DNA of 64,000 nucleotides from Orientallactaga sibirica (taxonomy: Eukaryota; Chordata; Mammalia; Rodentia; Dipodidae), in assembly GCA_036365145.1 (NCBI GenBank), contig JAEOAD010000015.1:40521001-40585000 (forward strand), written 5' to 3'. The position numbers and the translations under genes were made by a program. Positions 37,331 through 59,800 of the stretch are shown piece by piece. The notes beneath the pieces are model-generated. The model was not told the DNA's origin, ran no database searches, and saw only the letters and a program-made list of their open reading frames with translations. Position 1 is the stretch's first letter. Each line of letters opens with the position of its first letter.

Positions 37331-37559
37331 CTGGTTCCCAAGTGCTGGGACTAAAAGCGTGCGCCACCACGCCTGGCTTTTTCTTCTTTTTAAAATTAAC
37401 TTATTTTTTTCTGAAGTAGGGTCTCACTCTAGCTCAGGCTGACCTTGAATTCACTATATTGTCTCAGACTAGCCTCAAACTCAACAGCGATCCTCCTACC
37501 TCTGCCTCCCAAGTGCTAGGATTAAGAATGTGAGCCACCATGCCCGGCCTTTCCATATT

Positions 37560-37692
37560 TATTTTATTTTATTTTATTTATATTTTTATTGTCAATTTAT
37601 TTAATTGTAGACATTATCCCATGGTACTTCCTTCCCTCCCCCCCTCCTACTTTCCCTTTTGAAACTCCATTCTCCATCATATCCCCTGCCAT
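37560..37692 (-). mobile_element. LINE-1 3' end fragment
   Basis: The plus strand reads tttttattgtcaatttatttaattgtagaca...tccatcatatcccctgcc, the reverse complement of the LINE-1 tail seen at 38780-38880. It is cut short and followed by a minus-strand B1. Confidence 0.7.
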
Positions 37693-38595
37693 GTTTATTT
37701 TTATTTATTTATTTTGGATTTTTGAGGTAGGGTCTCACTCTAGCTCAGGCTGACCTGGAATTCACTATGTAGTCTCAGGGTAGCCTTGAATTCAAGGCGA
37801 TTCTCCTACTTCTGCCTCCGGAGTGCTGGGATTAAAGGTGTGCGCCACCTTGAGACTACATAGGGAGTTCCAACCCCCCCCCCCCCCAAAAAAGGCCATG
37901 GTGGCACACGCCATTAACCCCAGCACTCGGGAGGCAGAGGTAGGATGATCACCATGAGTTCCAGGCCACCCTGACACCTTAAGACTACATAGTTAATTCC
38001 AGGTCAGCCTGGACCAGAGTAAGACCCTACCTTGAAAGACCAAAATAATAATAACAATAATAATAATAATAAATAAATAAAATAAACATGGGAAGGTGGG
38101 CTGAAGAAATGGCTTAGCAGTTAAGGTGCTTGCCTACAAAATCTAAGGACCCAGATTGCAATTCCTCAGGACCCACATAAGTCAGATGCACAAGGTGGCA
38201 CATGCTTCTGGAGTTCATTTGCAGTGGCTGGAGGCCCTAGTGTGCCCATTCTCTCTTTCTCTCTGCCTCTTTCTCAAATAAATAAAGAATTTTTTTAAAG
38301 TGGGGGCTTGAGAGATGGTTCAGTGGTTAAAGGTGCTTGCTGGCAAAACTTGATGGCTTTGGTTCAATTCCCCAGTACCCATATAGAGCCAGATGCACAA
38401 AGTGACACATGCATCTGGAGTTCATTTGCAGTGGCAGGAGGTTCTGACATGCCCATTTCCTCTCTCTCCTTGGAAATAAAATTAAAAAAAAATTAAACAT
38501 GGGTATGTGGATTGCCATGAGTTTGAGGCTACCCTGAGAGTGCAGAGTGAGTTCCAGGTCAGCCTGGGCTAGAGCAAGACCCTGCCTCAAAAAAT

Positions 38596-39085
38596 GGACC
38601 CAGCCATTGTGGAAGAGGTGGCAGAAAGAATGTAAGAGCCAAAGGAAGGGTAGGACTCCTTACAACGTGCTACTCCAGACACAAAATAGTCTGGATATCC
38701 ATGACCTCACAGTGCCTGACATTACCTACACAAGACCATCATAATAGGAGGAAAAAAATCATGACATCAAAATAAAAGAGAGACTGACTGAGAGGGGGAG
38801 ATGATATGATGGAAAATGGAGTTTCAAAGGGGAAAGTCGGGGGAGGGAGGAAAGTACTATGGGATATTGTCTACAATTAAGGAAGTTGGTGGTGTACGCC
38901 TTTAATCCCAGCACTCGGGAGGCAGAGGTAGGAGGATTGCTGTGAGTTCGAGGCCACCCTGAGACTACATAGTGAATTCCAGGTCAGCTTGGACTAGAGT
39001 GAGACCCTATCTCGAAAAAAAAAAAAAAAGAAAGAAAGAAAAAAGAAGAAAAGAAAAACCAATTAAGGAAGTTGTCAATAAAAAA
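38596..39085 (+). mobile_element. LINE-1 3' UTR end, interrupted by a B1
   Basis: The segment 38596-38888 shares phrases with the element at 63600-64000 read on the other strand (caagaccatcataata..., cctcacagtgcctgac...) and is the 3' non-coding end of a LINE-1 ending in tcaataaaaaaa at 39075-39085. No ORF2 is present, so it is a 5'-truncated copy. A B1 splits it. Confidence 0.75.
38889..39060 (+). mobile_element. 5'-truncated B1 inserted in the LINE-1 tail
   Basis: The B1 starts at gtggtgtacgcc and has an A-rich tail. It is flanked by aattaaggaagttg at 38875-38888 and 39061-39074, a 14-bp target-site duplication. It is therefore younger than the LINE-1. Confidence 0.88.
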
Positions 39086-40679
39086 ATTAAATTAAAAGAA
39101 AAATGGACCCAGCACTCAGGAGGCAGAGGTAGGAAGGTCCTTGTATGTTTGAGGCCAGCCTGAGAATGAAGAGTGAATTACAGGTCAGCCTGTGCTAGAA
39201 CTGAGACCCTACCTCGAAAAAGCAGAGAATGAAGAGTGAATTACAGGTAACTCGCAGCTGATTGGCCTGGCGCAATTTACCAGGGAAGGGAGTCCAAAAG
39301 GGATCTGGGAGCAGCTGGAGATCATTCCTGTAAATCTAGAATTGAGGGGCCTGTGAACACAGAACAGCCTGAGATCAGGAGAGAGGTTAGAACTACAAAT
39401 GTATGGGCTTGAGATGGCTCAGTAGTTAAGGCTGCAAAGCCTGGCAGCCCAGGTTCATTTCCCGAGGACCCAGATCAAGCCAGATGCACGAAGTGCTATG
39501 CATCTGGACTTTGTTTGCAGTGGCAGAAGGCCCTAGAGCACCTATTCTCTCTCTCTCTCTGTCTCTGCTTACAAATAAAGAACTGTGGATATGAGTTAGA
39601 GAATCTAGCTGGTACTAGAGATCTTGACTGGATAAGAGCTTCCATGGACAGTAAGCTTGAGGACAGACAGGAGTCAGGGACATTTTAAAAATATATATTT
39701 TATTTATTTATTTGAGAGAGAGAGAAAGAGGCTGATAGAATGGGCACACCAGGGCCTCTAGCCACTGCAAACGCACTCCAGATGCGTGTACCCACTTGTG
39801 TATCTGGCTTACGTGGGTCCTGGGGAATCGAACTGGGGCCCTTAGGCTTCCCAGGCAAACGCCTTAACCGCTAAGCCATTTCCCCAGCCCAAATTTTCTT
39901 TTTTTCTCAGACCAGGTCTCACTATGTAGTCCTAGATGGCCTGGAACTCTTGGTAATACACTGGCTTCAACCTCCTGCATGTAGCTGGGATTAAGTTACC
40001 ACACCACACTTTGAGACAATGTTTGTTTGTTTGTTTTTTTTTTTGTTTTTCTAGGTAGGGTCTCACTCTGGCCCAGGCTGACCTGGAATTAACTATGCAA
40101 TCTCAGGGTGGCCTTGAACTCATGGCGATCCTCCTACCTCTGCCTCCCGAGTGCTGGGATTAAAGGCTTGCGCCACCACGCCCGGCTTCTTTTGTTTTTG
40201 AGACCGCGTGTAGGTAGATGTAGCACAGGCTGCCATCAAACTGCTATTTAGCGGAGGATGACTTTGAATTTCTGATCCTCCTGCGTCCACTTCCCAGGTG
40301 CCTGTATGAAGGATGTGCACCACACTTGGTTTTATGTGCTGTGGGGATTAAACCCAGGGCTTTGTGTATGCTAGGCCAAGGAGTCAACAACTGAGCTACA
40401 AATACATCCCCAACCTGAGACAGTATCTTTTTCTAAAGCCAGATCGGCCCTCAGGGGGCCAATGATTCTTCTGCCTCTATCTCTGAGCACTGGGGTTGCG
40501 GACATGCAACAAAATCCGAGCCTGTGTAAGATTGTGCCCTTGGACCTCATTTTAAGATTGGGATGATAATAAAAGCTCATACTCATGGATTGCTGTGGAA
40601 ACGGGTTAACATAGTACTCAGAACAATAGAACCAAATATTTAACCTCCCTTCACCCGCAAACCCCTAGGCCTGGGTAAC

Positions 40680-41064
40680 AGCCTGGCCCGGGCGGGACTG
40701 GGGCTCTGTGAGGGACGCCTGTAGCCCCTCTGACCCTGGAATGCACAGAGATCTGGTGCAAGGGCCCAGGATCCGCTATGTCCTCTGCGGCGGTGCCTGG
40801 AGCTCCGAAGCTGCACGGGAGTCCAGCGGATGGATGCTCCTGCACCGCTTTCTGCAGACTCCCCGCGGCCACCGCCGGCGCCCTAAGCGCCGCCCGTCGC
40901 CCTCTCACCCCGCGGCGGCGGCGGCGGCGGCGGAAGCGAGGGGGCGGGCCGGCCGGGCCGGGGCGGGGCCGCGAGCGGCATGGTAGAGGCGGAGGCCGCG
41001 GCGCGCGGGGCCGAGCTGTGCGGGCCCGAACGGGGCCCGAGTGGGGGCCCGGCGCCCCTGAGCT
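40680..41064 (+). promoter_or_regulatory. POMGNT1: POMGNT1 CpG-island promoter and non-coding exon 1
   Basis: This block is extremely GC- and CpG-rich, with a (GGC)n run at about 40912-40934, a GC-box-like ggggcggggc near 40960, and a consensus donor (agct, then gtgagt) after 41064. It lies upstream of the POMGNT1 coding exons in the right orientation and is the only CpG island of this strength before them. Human POMGNT1 has a non-coding first exon, so I read this as promoter plus exon 1. An ATG at 40980 opens an upstream reading frame (starts MVEAEAAARG). Confidence 0.7.
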
Positions 41065-41299
41065 GTGAGTGCCTCTCTGGGCGCGGGTCGTGGAGGGGTG
41101 ACGCGGCCGGGGCAGGTCTACCGAGCCTCTGCGTTTCCTCGAGCTCTGGGAGAAGAACTGAGCCAGATAGGATGGGGTGCGGGTGGAGGATTAAGGTGGG
41201 GGAAGTCCCTGTTACTGGCTCACCCCTGGACTGGAAAGGACTGGGGCTGGGTCGTTTTAGGGACTCATGACTCTTGAAAGCAGATTATTTGGCCTCCAG

Positions 41300-41358
41300 C
41301 ACTGAGGCTGAGAGCATCCCTGATTCAGAGTTACCCCCTAGCCCCAGGGGATTTTCAG
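41300..41358 (+). other. POMGNT1: Possible second non-coding leader exon of POMGNT1
   Basis: A strong donor (ttttcag, then gtgagt) follows 41358, and a plausible acceptor (ggcctccag) precedes 41300. This would make a 59-nt untranslated exon, possibly used alternatively. The support is splice signals only. Confidence 0.4.
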
Positions 41359-41581
41359 GTGAGTCAACCCCTCTGAAGGTTTTCTGGCTCGGCCCAGAGA
41401 AGTTGAGCCACTTTCCCCTGGGTCACACAGTTTAGCAGTTTGCAGAGAAAATGCTAGGAGGTCCTCATTTCCAGAAAGCATCAGACTTTGGGAGAAGCAC
41501 CTTACTCCATGTGACCCTATGGTCCCCTCAGATTCCTGAAGTCATGGATTGGCCAGGACAGTGGTGACTCCCTAATCCAGT

Positions 41582-52521
<10,940 letters not shown>

Positions 52522-53110
52522 AGCCTCTTCCAGGACCCTGCAGGGCTGGGTACTGTGTACCCCCAGGCAGGCTAGCCCATTGCCCCATCCTGTAGGATTT
52601 TGTAGATGCTGGTAGGGGTTAGGGCTGGTTTGTTTTTTAACATGGGACTTAATTACTAACTCTAAGGGGAAGGTGCCCCCTGCTCCAACACCCCTGTTCC
52701 TGAGTTTAAGGTCTATTTATTTACTTCCTTGTTGGAAAAAGGCAGGAGAATACCTGGGACTCGTTGGGATCCCTGAGCAGCTAATCTTGTCCTTTACATA
52801 CCCAATCCTCCCAGGTCTGGCTCAGAATCTAACCTATTTATTGACTGTTCTGAGGGCCTTGAGAATAGGCCTAACATGGAGGGCCTTGATACCTTTCTGG
52901 GCTGGGATGCTGCCCTGAGGGTGGGGCTAGCTCTTACTCAGGAAACTGCTGTTCCCAACCATTGGTCAGGTCCAGTTGGGGCCCATGTGCTGACACAGAC
53001 TCACTCAGAGACCCTTAGACACTGGACCAGACTTCCTCTGTCTCCTCTCTCTTTGTCCAGATTTCCGAAGCTGGATAAAGTGGTCATTGATTAAAAAAGG
53101 AGAGAACCTC
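52522..53110 (+). other. POMGNT1: POMGNT1 3' UTR with poly(A) signal
   Basis: This sequence after the stop codon is SINE-free. An attaaa hexamer at 53090-53095 is followed by ordinary sequence and then SINE-containing intergenic DNA, so cleavage just after it would give a 3' UTR of about 590 nt. I saw no earlier AATAAA. Confidence 0.6.
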
Positions 53111-53366
53111 TGGGGTGTGCTTTGTAGTTGTGATTTTGTTGGGAGTGGAGTAGGCGTGAGGATGAAGGAATCATCTAGATAAATGACGAGTTCTCTCTAC
53201 TGTCTTCCCAAGTTTATCTTCCATATAGAAGTATCTGGTCACCAGGGTGTGGCCAAATCTGAAACTCCAAGATATTTTGCCAGGCTCTACCCTGGTGCCA
53301 ACTGACTTGAGCCCCACTCTACTTGGGTCTGAGTTCCAAGCAGCAATACCACATCCCTTCCCTACT

Positions 53367-56010
53367 GTTTTTTTTTTTTTTTTTGAGGTAGGGTTTCACT
53401 GTAGCCCATGCTGACCTGGAATTCACTATGTATTTACCACGCTGGCCCCTTCCCTACTGTTTAAACATCAGATTAGTTCCTATCTTGATTGTCATGCAAC
53501 TATCCCCAGAAATGAATCAGGAGAGACCAAAAAGGGATACTTGGACGTGGATGAGAGAATGGAGAACAAGTAAACTTAGTGCAAGTGGAAAGGAAGTGAC
53601 TGAGACAACAGTATGGCAGCTGCAGGGGCTGAGGGATGTGATTTTGTGGGAGAATACTAGGCAGGCATCATTGGGGCTGCAAACAGTCATAGGATCAAGG
53701 GTGTCTCTGTGGCTCATAGGGTAGGTTATATGTAGAATTCCATATCTGGATGCTTTTCTGGAGAGAAGAGACTGTTGTTGTTTGTCTGTTTGTTTGTTTG
53801 TTTGTTTGTTTGTTTGTTTGTTTGTTTGTTTGTTTTGAGGTAGAGTCTCCTAGCCCAGGAATTCACTCTGTATTCTCAGGCTGGACTTGAACTCGTGGTG
53901 ATCCTCCTTCCTCTGCCTCCCCAGTGCTGTGATTAAAGGCGTGCACCACCATGCCTAATGAGACATGGTTTTCATCAGATTCTCACACAGCTACTGACTC
54001 AAAGAGAAAGTCACTAGAGTTAGTCACTAGAAAATAAACTGTCCAAAGGGAGCGGGTGATAGCCAAGACAGGGGGTCATTTAAAGGTTCTATGAAGGGCT
54101 TAGGATCAGTAACTGAGTGTAGACCACCTTTTAAGAAAGAGTCTGGAGGATTGGAGAGATGGCTTAGCAGTTAAGCACTTGCCTGTGAAACCTCAGGACC
54201 CTGGTTTAAAGCTCAAATCCCCAGGATCCATGTAAGCTAGATGCATCAGGTGGTGCATGCTTTTGGAGTTCACTTGCAGTGGCTGGAGGTCCTGGTGTGC
54301 CCATTCTCTCTCTCCCTGCCTCTTTCTCTCTGTGTCTGTCTCTCTCAAATAAATAAATAATAATAAAGAGTCTGGAGCCAGGCGTGGTGGCTCACGCCTT
54401 TAATCCCAGCACTGGGGAGGAAGAGGTAGGAGGATCACCGTGAATTCAAAGCTATCCTGAGACTACATAGTGAATCCCAGGTCAGCCTGGACTAGAGTGA
54501 AACCCTACTTCGAAAAACAAAAATTAAAATTAAAAAAAGAAAGTCTACCTGGAGCTGGAGAGGTGGCTTGGCAGTTAAGGTGCTTTCCTGAAAAGGACCC
54601 AGGTTTTGTTCCCCACGACCCACGTAATCCAGATGCACAAAATGACACATATATCTGGAGTTCATTTGAAGTGGCTGGAGGCCCTGGAACACCTATTCTT
54701 TCTCTTCCCCCCTCTTTTGAATAAATAAATAAGTGTCTGCCTGGTATAGATCTTGACCAAGGAGTCAGAAACATACTGGAACTCCTGACCTTCACCTATT
54801 CTGTCCCTGAATATAGAGCTTGGCATTTTTTGCCGCCCTGACTCATTGTTTGCTAGAACTAGAGATAGTGTTTCAGGTGGCAGAACAACCAGGCTGAGAA
54901 GCAATTAGCCCATGATGAGGTGGAATCCCGCCCTGAGCAAACAAATCCCTCTCACTCCCCTACGTTTACGTTTTATACCAGGCATCTATGGGAGTAGAGG
55001 GCTAGTGAATGAGAGAGACAGGATGCTGGCAGAGTGCTAGAGCAGGCTAATTCCTATCTGCCCCAGAATTCTTGTAGGTTCTTGGCCTCACTGATTTATA
55101 CTGTTTGGCTCTGGTCAAGTTACTGTTCCTTTTTGGGCTCAGCAAGGGGGCAGTAGTTCTGGGCTGTCCTGGGAGAACTGTTACTCCAGTTCAGCAACAT
55201 TCATGTCTTTGTCAGGGACATTCTAGTCAAATCCTCCTGCAAACAGAACCATCACCATGCCAGGTAGGGCCTTATGAGGCTTAACAGTCAGTCTGGATCC
55301 AAGTCCAGCTTTTCACAGAAAGCTGTGGGACTCTGGCAAGTCACTTGGCTGTTCTAAACCCATTTCCTCATTTCCTTGCCTGGAGCGTGGGAATGTTTAA
55401 GACTAAATAAAATATAGGTCCTGGGGCTTAGCTATTAAGGCGCTTGCCTGCAAAGCCAAAGGATCCAGGTTCAACTCCCCAGGACCCACGTAAGCCAGAT
55501 GCACAAGGGGGCACACACATCTGGAGTTCATTTGCAGTGGCTAGAGGCCCTGGTGTGCCCATTCTCTCACTGTCTGTACCTGCCCATTTCTGTATCTCTC
55601 TCAAATAAATAAAAATAAAATATTTTTAAAAAGGTCTTTAGCCCTCAAAATAGAAGAAAAAGATGATGACATCAAATTAAAAGAAGGACTAATGGAGAGA
55701 GGGAGGGGATATGATGGAGACTGGAGTTCTAAAGTGGAATGGGGGGAGGGGAGGGAAATATCATATGCTTTTTGTATGTAAGTATAGAAGGTGTCAATAA
55801 AAAATAATTAAAAAAAAAAGAAATAGTGAAAAAAAAAAGATCTTTAGGATCCAGGCGTGGTGGTGCACCCCTTTAATCCCAGCACTCAAGAAGCAGAGGT
55901 AGAGGTGAGTTTAAGGCCACCCTGAAACTACATAGTGAATTCCAGGTCTTCCTCAGGTAGAGCAAGACCCTACTTTGAAAAACCAAATAACAAACAAACA
56001 AAAAAAAGGT
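53367..56010. repeat. Intergenic SINE block between the POMGNT1 and TSPAN1 3' ends
   Basis: B1-type: 53367-53445 (truncated) and 53837-53958 minus; 54372-54535 and 55850-56010 plus. tRNA-headed SINE, plus: 54150-54365, 54549-54735, 55420-55640. (TTTG)n at 53776-53836. Single-copy sequence without a recognised gene lies at 53450-53770 and 54740-55420. Confidence 0.85.
55645..55830 (+). mobile_element. LINE-1 3' end fragment between POMGNT1 and TSPAN1
   Basis: The sequence gatgatgacatcaaatta, then atatgatggagactggagtt, and the final tcaataaaaaataatt match the LINE-1 tail family at 38750-39085. Only the last about 180 bp are present. Confidence 0.7.
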
Positions 56011-56424
56011 CTTCAGAGTGCTGGATAGGCCAATATCGAGGAGCAAGCGAAGTCCCTAAAGCAGGAACTGATGTGAGGCATTGCCTGAGTGGTAAGAGTA
56101 TGTGGTTTAAACTCAGTGATAGGAGCTCCTGAAGGGCTTCCCGGGCACTTAGGAGTGACTTCTCCCCTCTCCCCTAAGAATAATTAAGTCTTCTCCTCTT
56201 TGACTTGCATAAACTTGTTACTTTCATAACTTTCCAGTCCAGTGCCCCTGCCCAGGAGGGGAAAGTTTCAGGCCAAAGTCCTCTTACTTCCTGAGTACCC
56301 TCTTGGCTAGCTCTCTTAAGTCCCCCCCACCCGCAGGTCTGTAACCCAACCCCCACCCCACTTTCCTTCCACCCTTCTGACAGGAATCAGTACAATTGAG
56401 TCAAGCTAAATACAAAGATACACA

Positions 56425-56847
56425 GAGACCAAATAGAAACACTTTAATAATTGATTTATAGATTTTGAAGTGTTCTGGGTTTGAATATGCCCAGTAGTTA
56501 TTGCCTTTCTCTCATCCACCAGTGGGATCATCAAGAGCTCCCCTTGTCCTAGGGGGGTGTCAAGGGTTGAAGAACAGACTTGATGGGCAGAAGAACTAGC
56601 TGCTTTAGAGGCTCTGGAACACATGGGTCCCATCCCAGCCAACCCCAATAGAGAGGAAAGTCAGACACCCAGCTTCAATGGGATGGTCCTTATTTAGCTC
56701 CAAGTCTGGAGCAGCAAAGGCAAGTCCACTCCGATCCAAGTGGCACTGTCAGATTTCATCTCCACTCTGATCACTGCTATTTAGCAGTGCCAAGCTGCTG
56801 CTTCCTGGCTCCCATGTCACATCAGCAATGGTGGAAGCAGAAGCATC
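56425..56847 (-). other. TSPAN1: TSPAN1 3' UTR
   Basis: This is SINE-free sequence after the TSPAN1 stop codon. On the minus strand an ATTAAA (tttaat at 56443-56448 on the plus strand) would place cleavage near 56425. POMGNT1 and TSPAN1 are convergent, with about 3.3 kb between their predicted ends. Confidence 0.5.
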
Positions 56848-59800
56848 TTATTGCAGATTGCAATACAGGTACATGGACACAATCATAGCAGCCAGCTGGT
56901 AGGGGTGGAACAGGGAGATGAAGGATATGATTGCATATCTGCCCTCCAGGTAGCCTTATGTGAAGCTCTGTCTCTCAGGTGGGCTGGACAGATGGCTTAG
57001 CGGTTTAAGGCGCTTGCCTGCAAAGCTAAAGAACCTTGGTACCCACACATTCCCCAGTACCCACGTAAGACAGATGCACAAGGGAGTGCATGTGTCTGGA
57101 GTTCATTTGCAATCATTGTCTCTCTCACTCTGCCTTTCTCAAATAAAAATAAAATATTTAAAAAAAACACAAAAAAATCTCTTAGGTGCCAGGCATGGTA
57201 GCGCACGCCTTTAATCCCAACACTCGGGAGGCAGAGGTAGGAGGATCACTGTGAGTTAGAGGCCACCCAGACACTCCATAGTGAATTCAAGGTCAGCCTG
57301 GGCTAGAGTGAAACCCTACCTCAAAAACACAAAAACAAAAAAAAACCACCTCTCCCTTTCTCTGTCTCTAATAAATAAATACATTTTAAAAAATGGGCTG
57401 GATGGGGCTGGAGAGATGGCTTAGCGGTTAAACGCTTGCCTGTGGAGCCTAAGGACCCCGGTTCAAGGCTTGATTCTCCAGGACCCACGTAAGCCAGATG
57501 CACAAGGGGGTGCGTGCATCTGGAGTTCGTTTGCGGTGGCTGGAGGCCCTGGCGCACCCATTCTCTTTCTCTACCTGCCTATTTCTGTATCTCTCTCTCT
57601 CTCTCAAATAAATAAATAAATAATAAATAAAATATTTTTTAAAAATGGGCTGGAGAGCTGGGCGTGGTGGCGCATGCCTTTAATCCCAACACTCGGGAGG
57701 CAGAGGTAGGAGGATCGCCGTGAGTTCAAGGCCACCCTGAGATTACATAGTTAATTCCAGGTCAGCCTGGGCCAGAGTGAGACCCTACCTTGAAAAACCA
57801 AAAAAAAATAATAATAAAAATAAAAAATGGGCTGGAGAGATTGCTTAGTGGTTAAGGCATATGCCTGTGAAGCCTAAGGACCCTGGTTCGATTCTCCAAG
57901 TCCCACATAAGTCATATGTACATGGTGGCACGTTCGTTGCAGTGGCTAGAGGCCCTGGCGTGCCCATTCTCTCTCTCTTTCTGTGTCTCAAATAAATAAA
58001 AGTCTGTTTCAGGAGCAGGGGGCTTATAGAGGAACAAATTAGCATGCACAAGGCCTTGGGTTCAAGAGTCATTTCCAAGTTGGGCATAGTGGCACACACC
58101 TTTTTGTTTGTTTGTTTGTTTTGAGGTAGGGTCTCACTCTAGCCCAGGCTGACCTGGAATTTACTATGTAGTCTCAAGGTGGCCTTGAACTCACATGATC
58201 CTCCTACTTCTGCTTCCCGAGTGCTGGGATTAAAGGCATGCGCCATCACACCTGGCTGGCACACACCTTTAGTTCCAGCAATTTGGAAGGCAGAGGTAGG
58301 AGGAGCACTGTGTTTGAGGCCAGCCTGGGTTAGGGTAAGACCCTACTTTGAAAAACAAGAGTCAGCTTCCAAAAAAAAAAAAAAAAAATTCTCATCCAAA
58401 GAGGTCTCAAAGGTGAGTCAAACTGTCTAGGTCTGAGATAGACATTGACACCCATCTCTCATTGTCTTACCTCCAGTCCTGCAATTCCAGCTGCCACACC
58501 ACCCACAGTGGCTGCATTGGTTCGGATGTCATGCAGAAGCTGTTTGAAGCATCCCTTGGGGAGGGGGAGAACATTTATAGTTACCAGTTACCCTACCCCA
58601 TGCCCTCATTCGCCACTGCAAAACCACTAAAGCAACCCCTACCCTTCTGTGCCAGCTCATACCTGTACTTGCATTTCCTCGGCCGCATGCACAGTGCAAG
58701 GTTCCTCAGTTGTGCCATTGACAGGGTTGATACAACAATATGGAGGAAGGACTTGATTCTCTTTGAAGAAGCGTGAGTCTTCAAAATCTGTGTAGTTGTT
58801 GAAGCCACAGCACTTGAGCTGAAGACAAGATGGGATCGATGATTGACAGGACATTGCTTCTTATCTCTCCACCCCCAAATCCTTCCAGCCCACCTTACCC
58901 CATCCATGGTGGAGTTCCACACTTGGGTGAAGTCATTCTGGTAACCATAGTCTTTCCTGATAGCAGGCACAACCAGCAATGTCAGGAATTGCTCAGCCTG
59001 CATGGGACAGGCAAGTGTTTAGGGGCAGAGAGGGAAGATGGCCGCGTCACAGTTTATAACCCACGTCTCTGGGCTTTGCCCGGCCCTCTGCCTTTGTTCC
59101 ATCCCAGCACCTCACCATTGTGGTGTACACCAAGGCAACAACAGCAGCTGCAATCTCAGCAATGAAGATGATGAGGAGGATGAAGAAGAACTGAGTAAAG
59201 AACAGGGAGATCTGTTTTTAGGAAGAGTTGTCTCTTATGCCTTCCTTGCCCTAAACCCTTCCCCATAAAAATAAGGCAGGCAGGGACCCCCTATGCTGAG
59301 GGCCCTGGAATTCAAGGTAGGGTTTGGGGATCCCCAAGGCCTAGTTCAAGGATAAAGGGACCCTTGATAATGAGCCTGTGGAGCTGACACACCATCATGA
59401 GCGCACACTTGTTCTCAGAATGAGCACCGTAGCAGCCCAGGAAACCAAGAACAAAGAGCACAGCGCCAGCTGCGATGAGGAAGTAGCCCACGTTGACAAA
59501 CTGCATGGCACTGGACGATAGTGGCCCAAAGGTCTTCAGGAAGGACGATCCATCAACAGACACCCAGATGCCCACAGCCAGCAGGGCCGCACCACACAGC
59601 TAGGGACAGAGAAGTCAGGCAGGCTTTGAAATAGTGCTGGCAAGTAGATCCCTGTCATTTTATTGAGCCAGGAGGATGAACCTAAGAAACTTTCCCCTTC
59701 CTCGGCTAGGGAATCTAACAACCTATTATACATGGAAGGAAATACCCCTAGAAAGATAGGAAGTGGGACAGCCATAACTAGCACTAGGCTGCACACCTGA

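Larger units (their letters stand above)
37379..40420. repeat. SINE and LINE-1 block between LURAP1 and POMGNT1
   Basis: B1-type, minus: 37379-37548, 37695-37850, 40030-40188. B1-type, plus: 37848-37875 (3' fragment), 37893-38050, 38508-38595, 39105-39220. tRNA-headed SINE, plus: 38095-38300, 38302-38495, 39400-39590; minus: 39690-39893. B4-like, minus: 39900-40020 (partial) and 40190-40417 (B1+ID composite). (AAT)n lies at 38044-38075. LINE-1 pieces are listed separately. The interval 40420-40680 is single-copy and runs into the POMGNT1 CpG island. Confidence 0.85.

Noticed and set aside
59038..59268. Acidic plus-strand frame ([15 protein letters not shown])
   Set aside because: Antisense shadow of the TSPAN1 exon encoding the third membrane segment.
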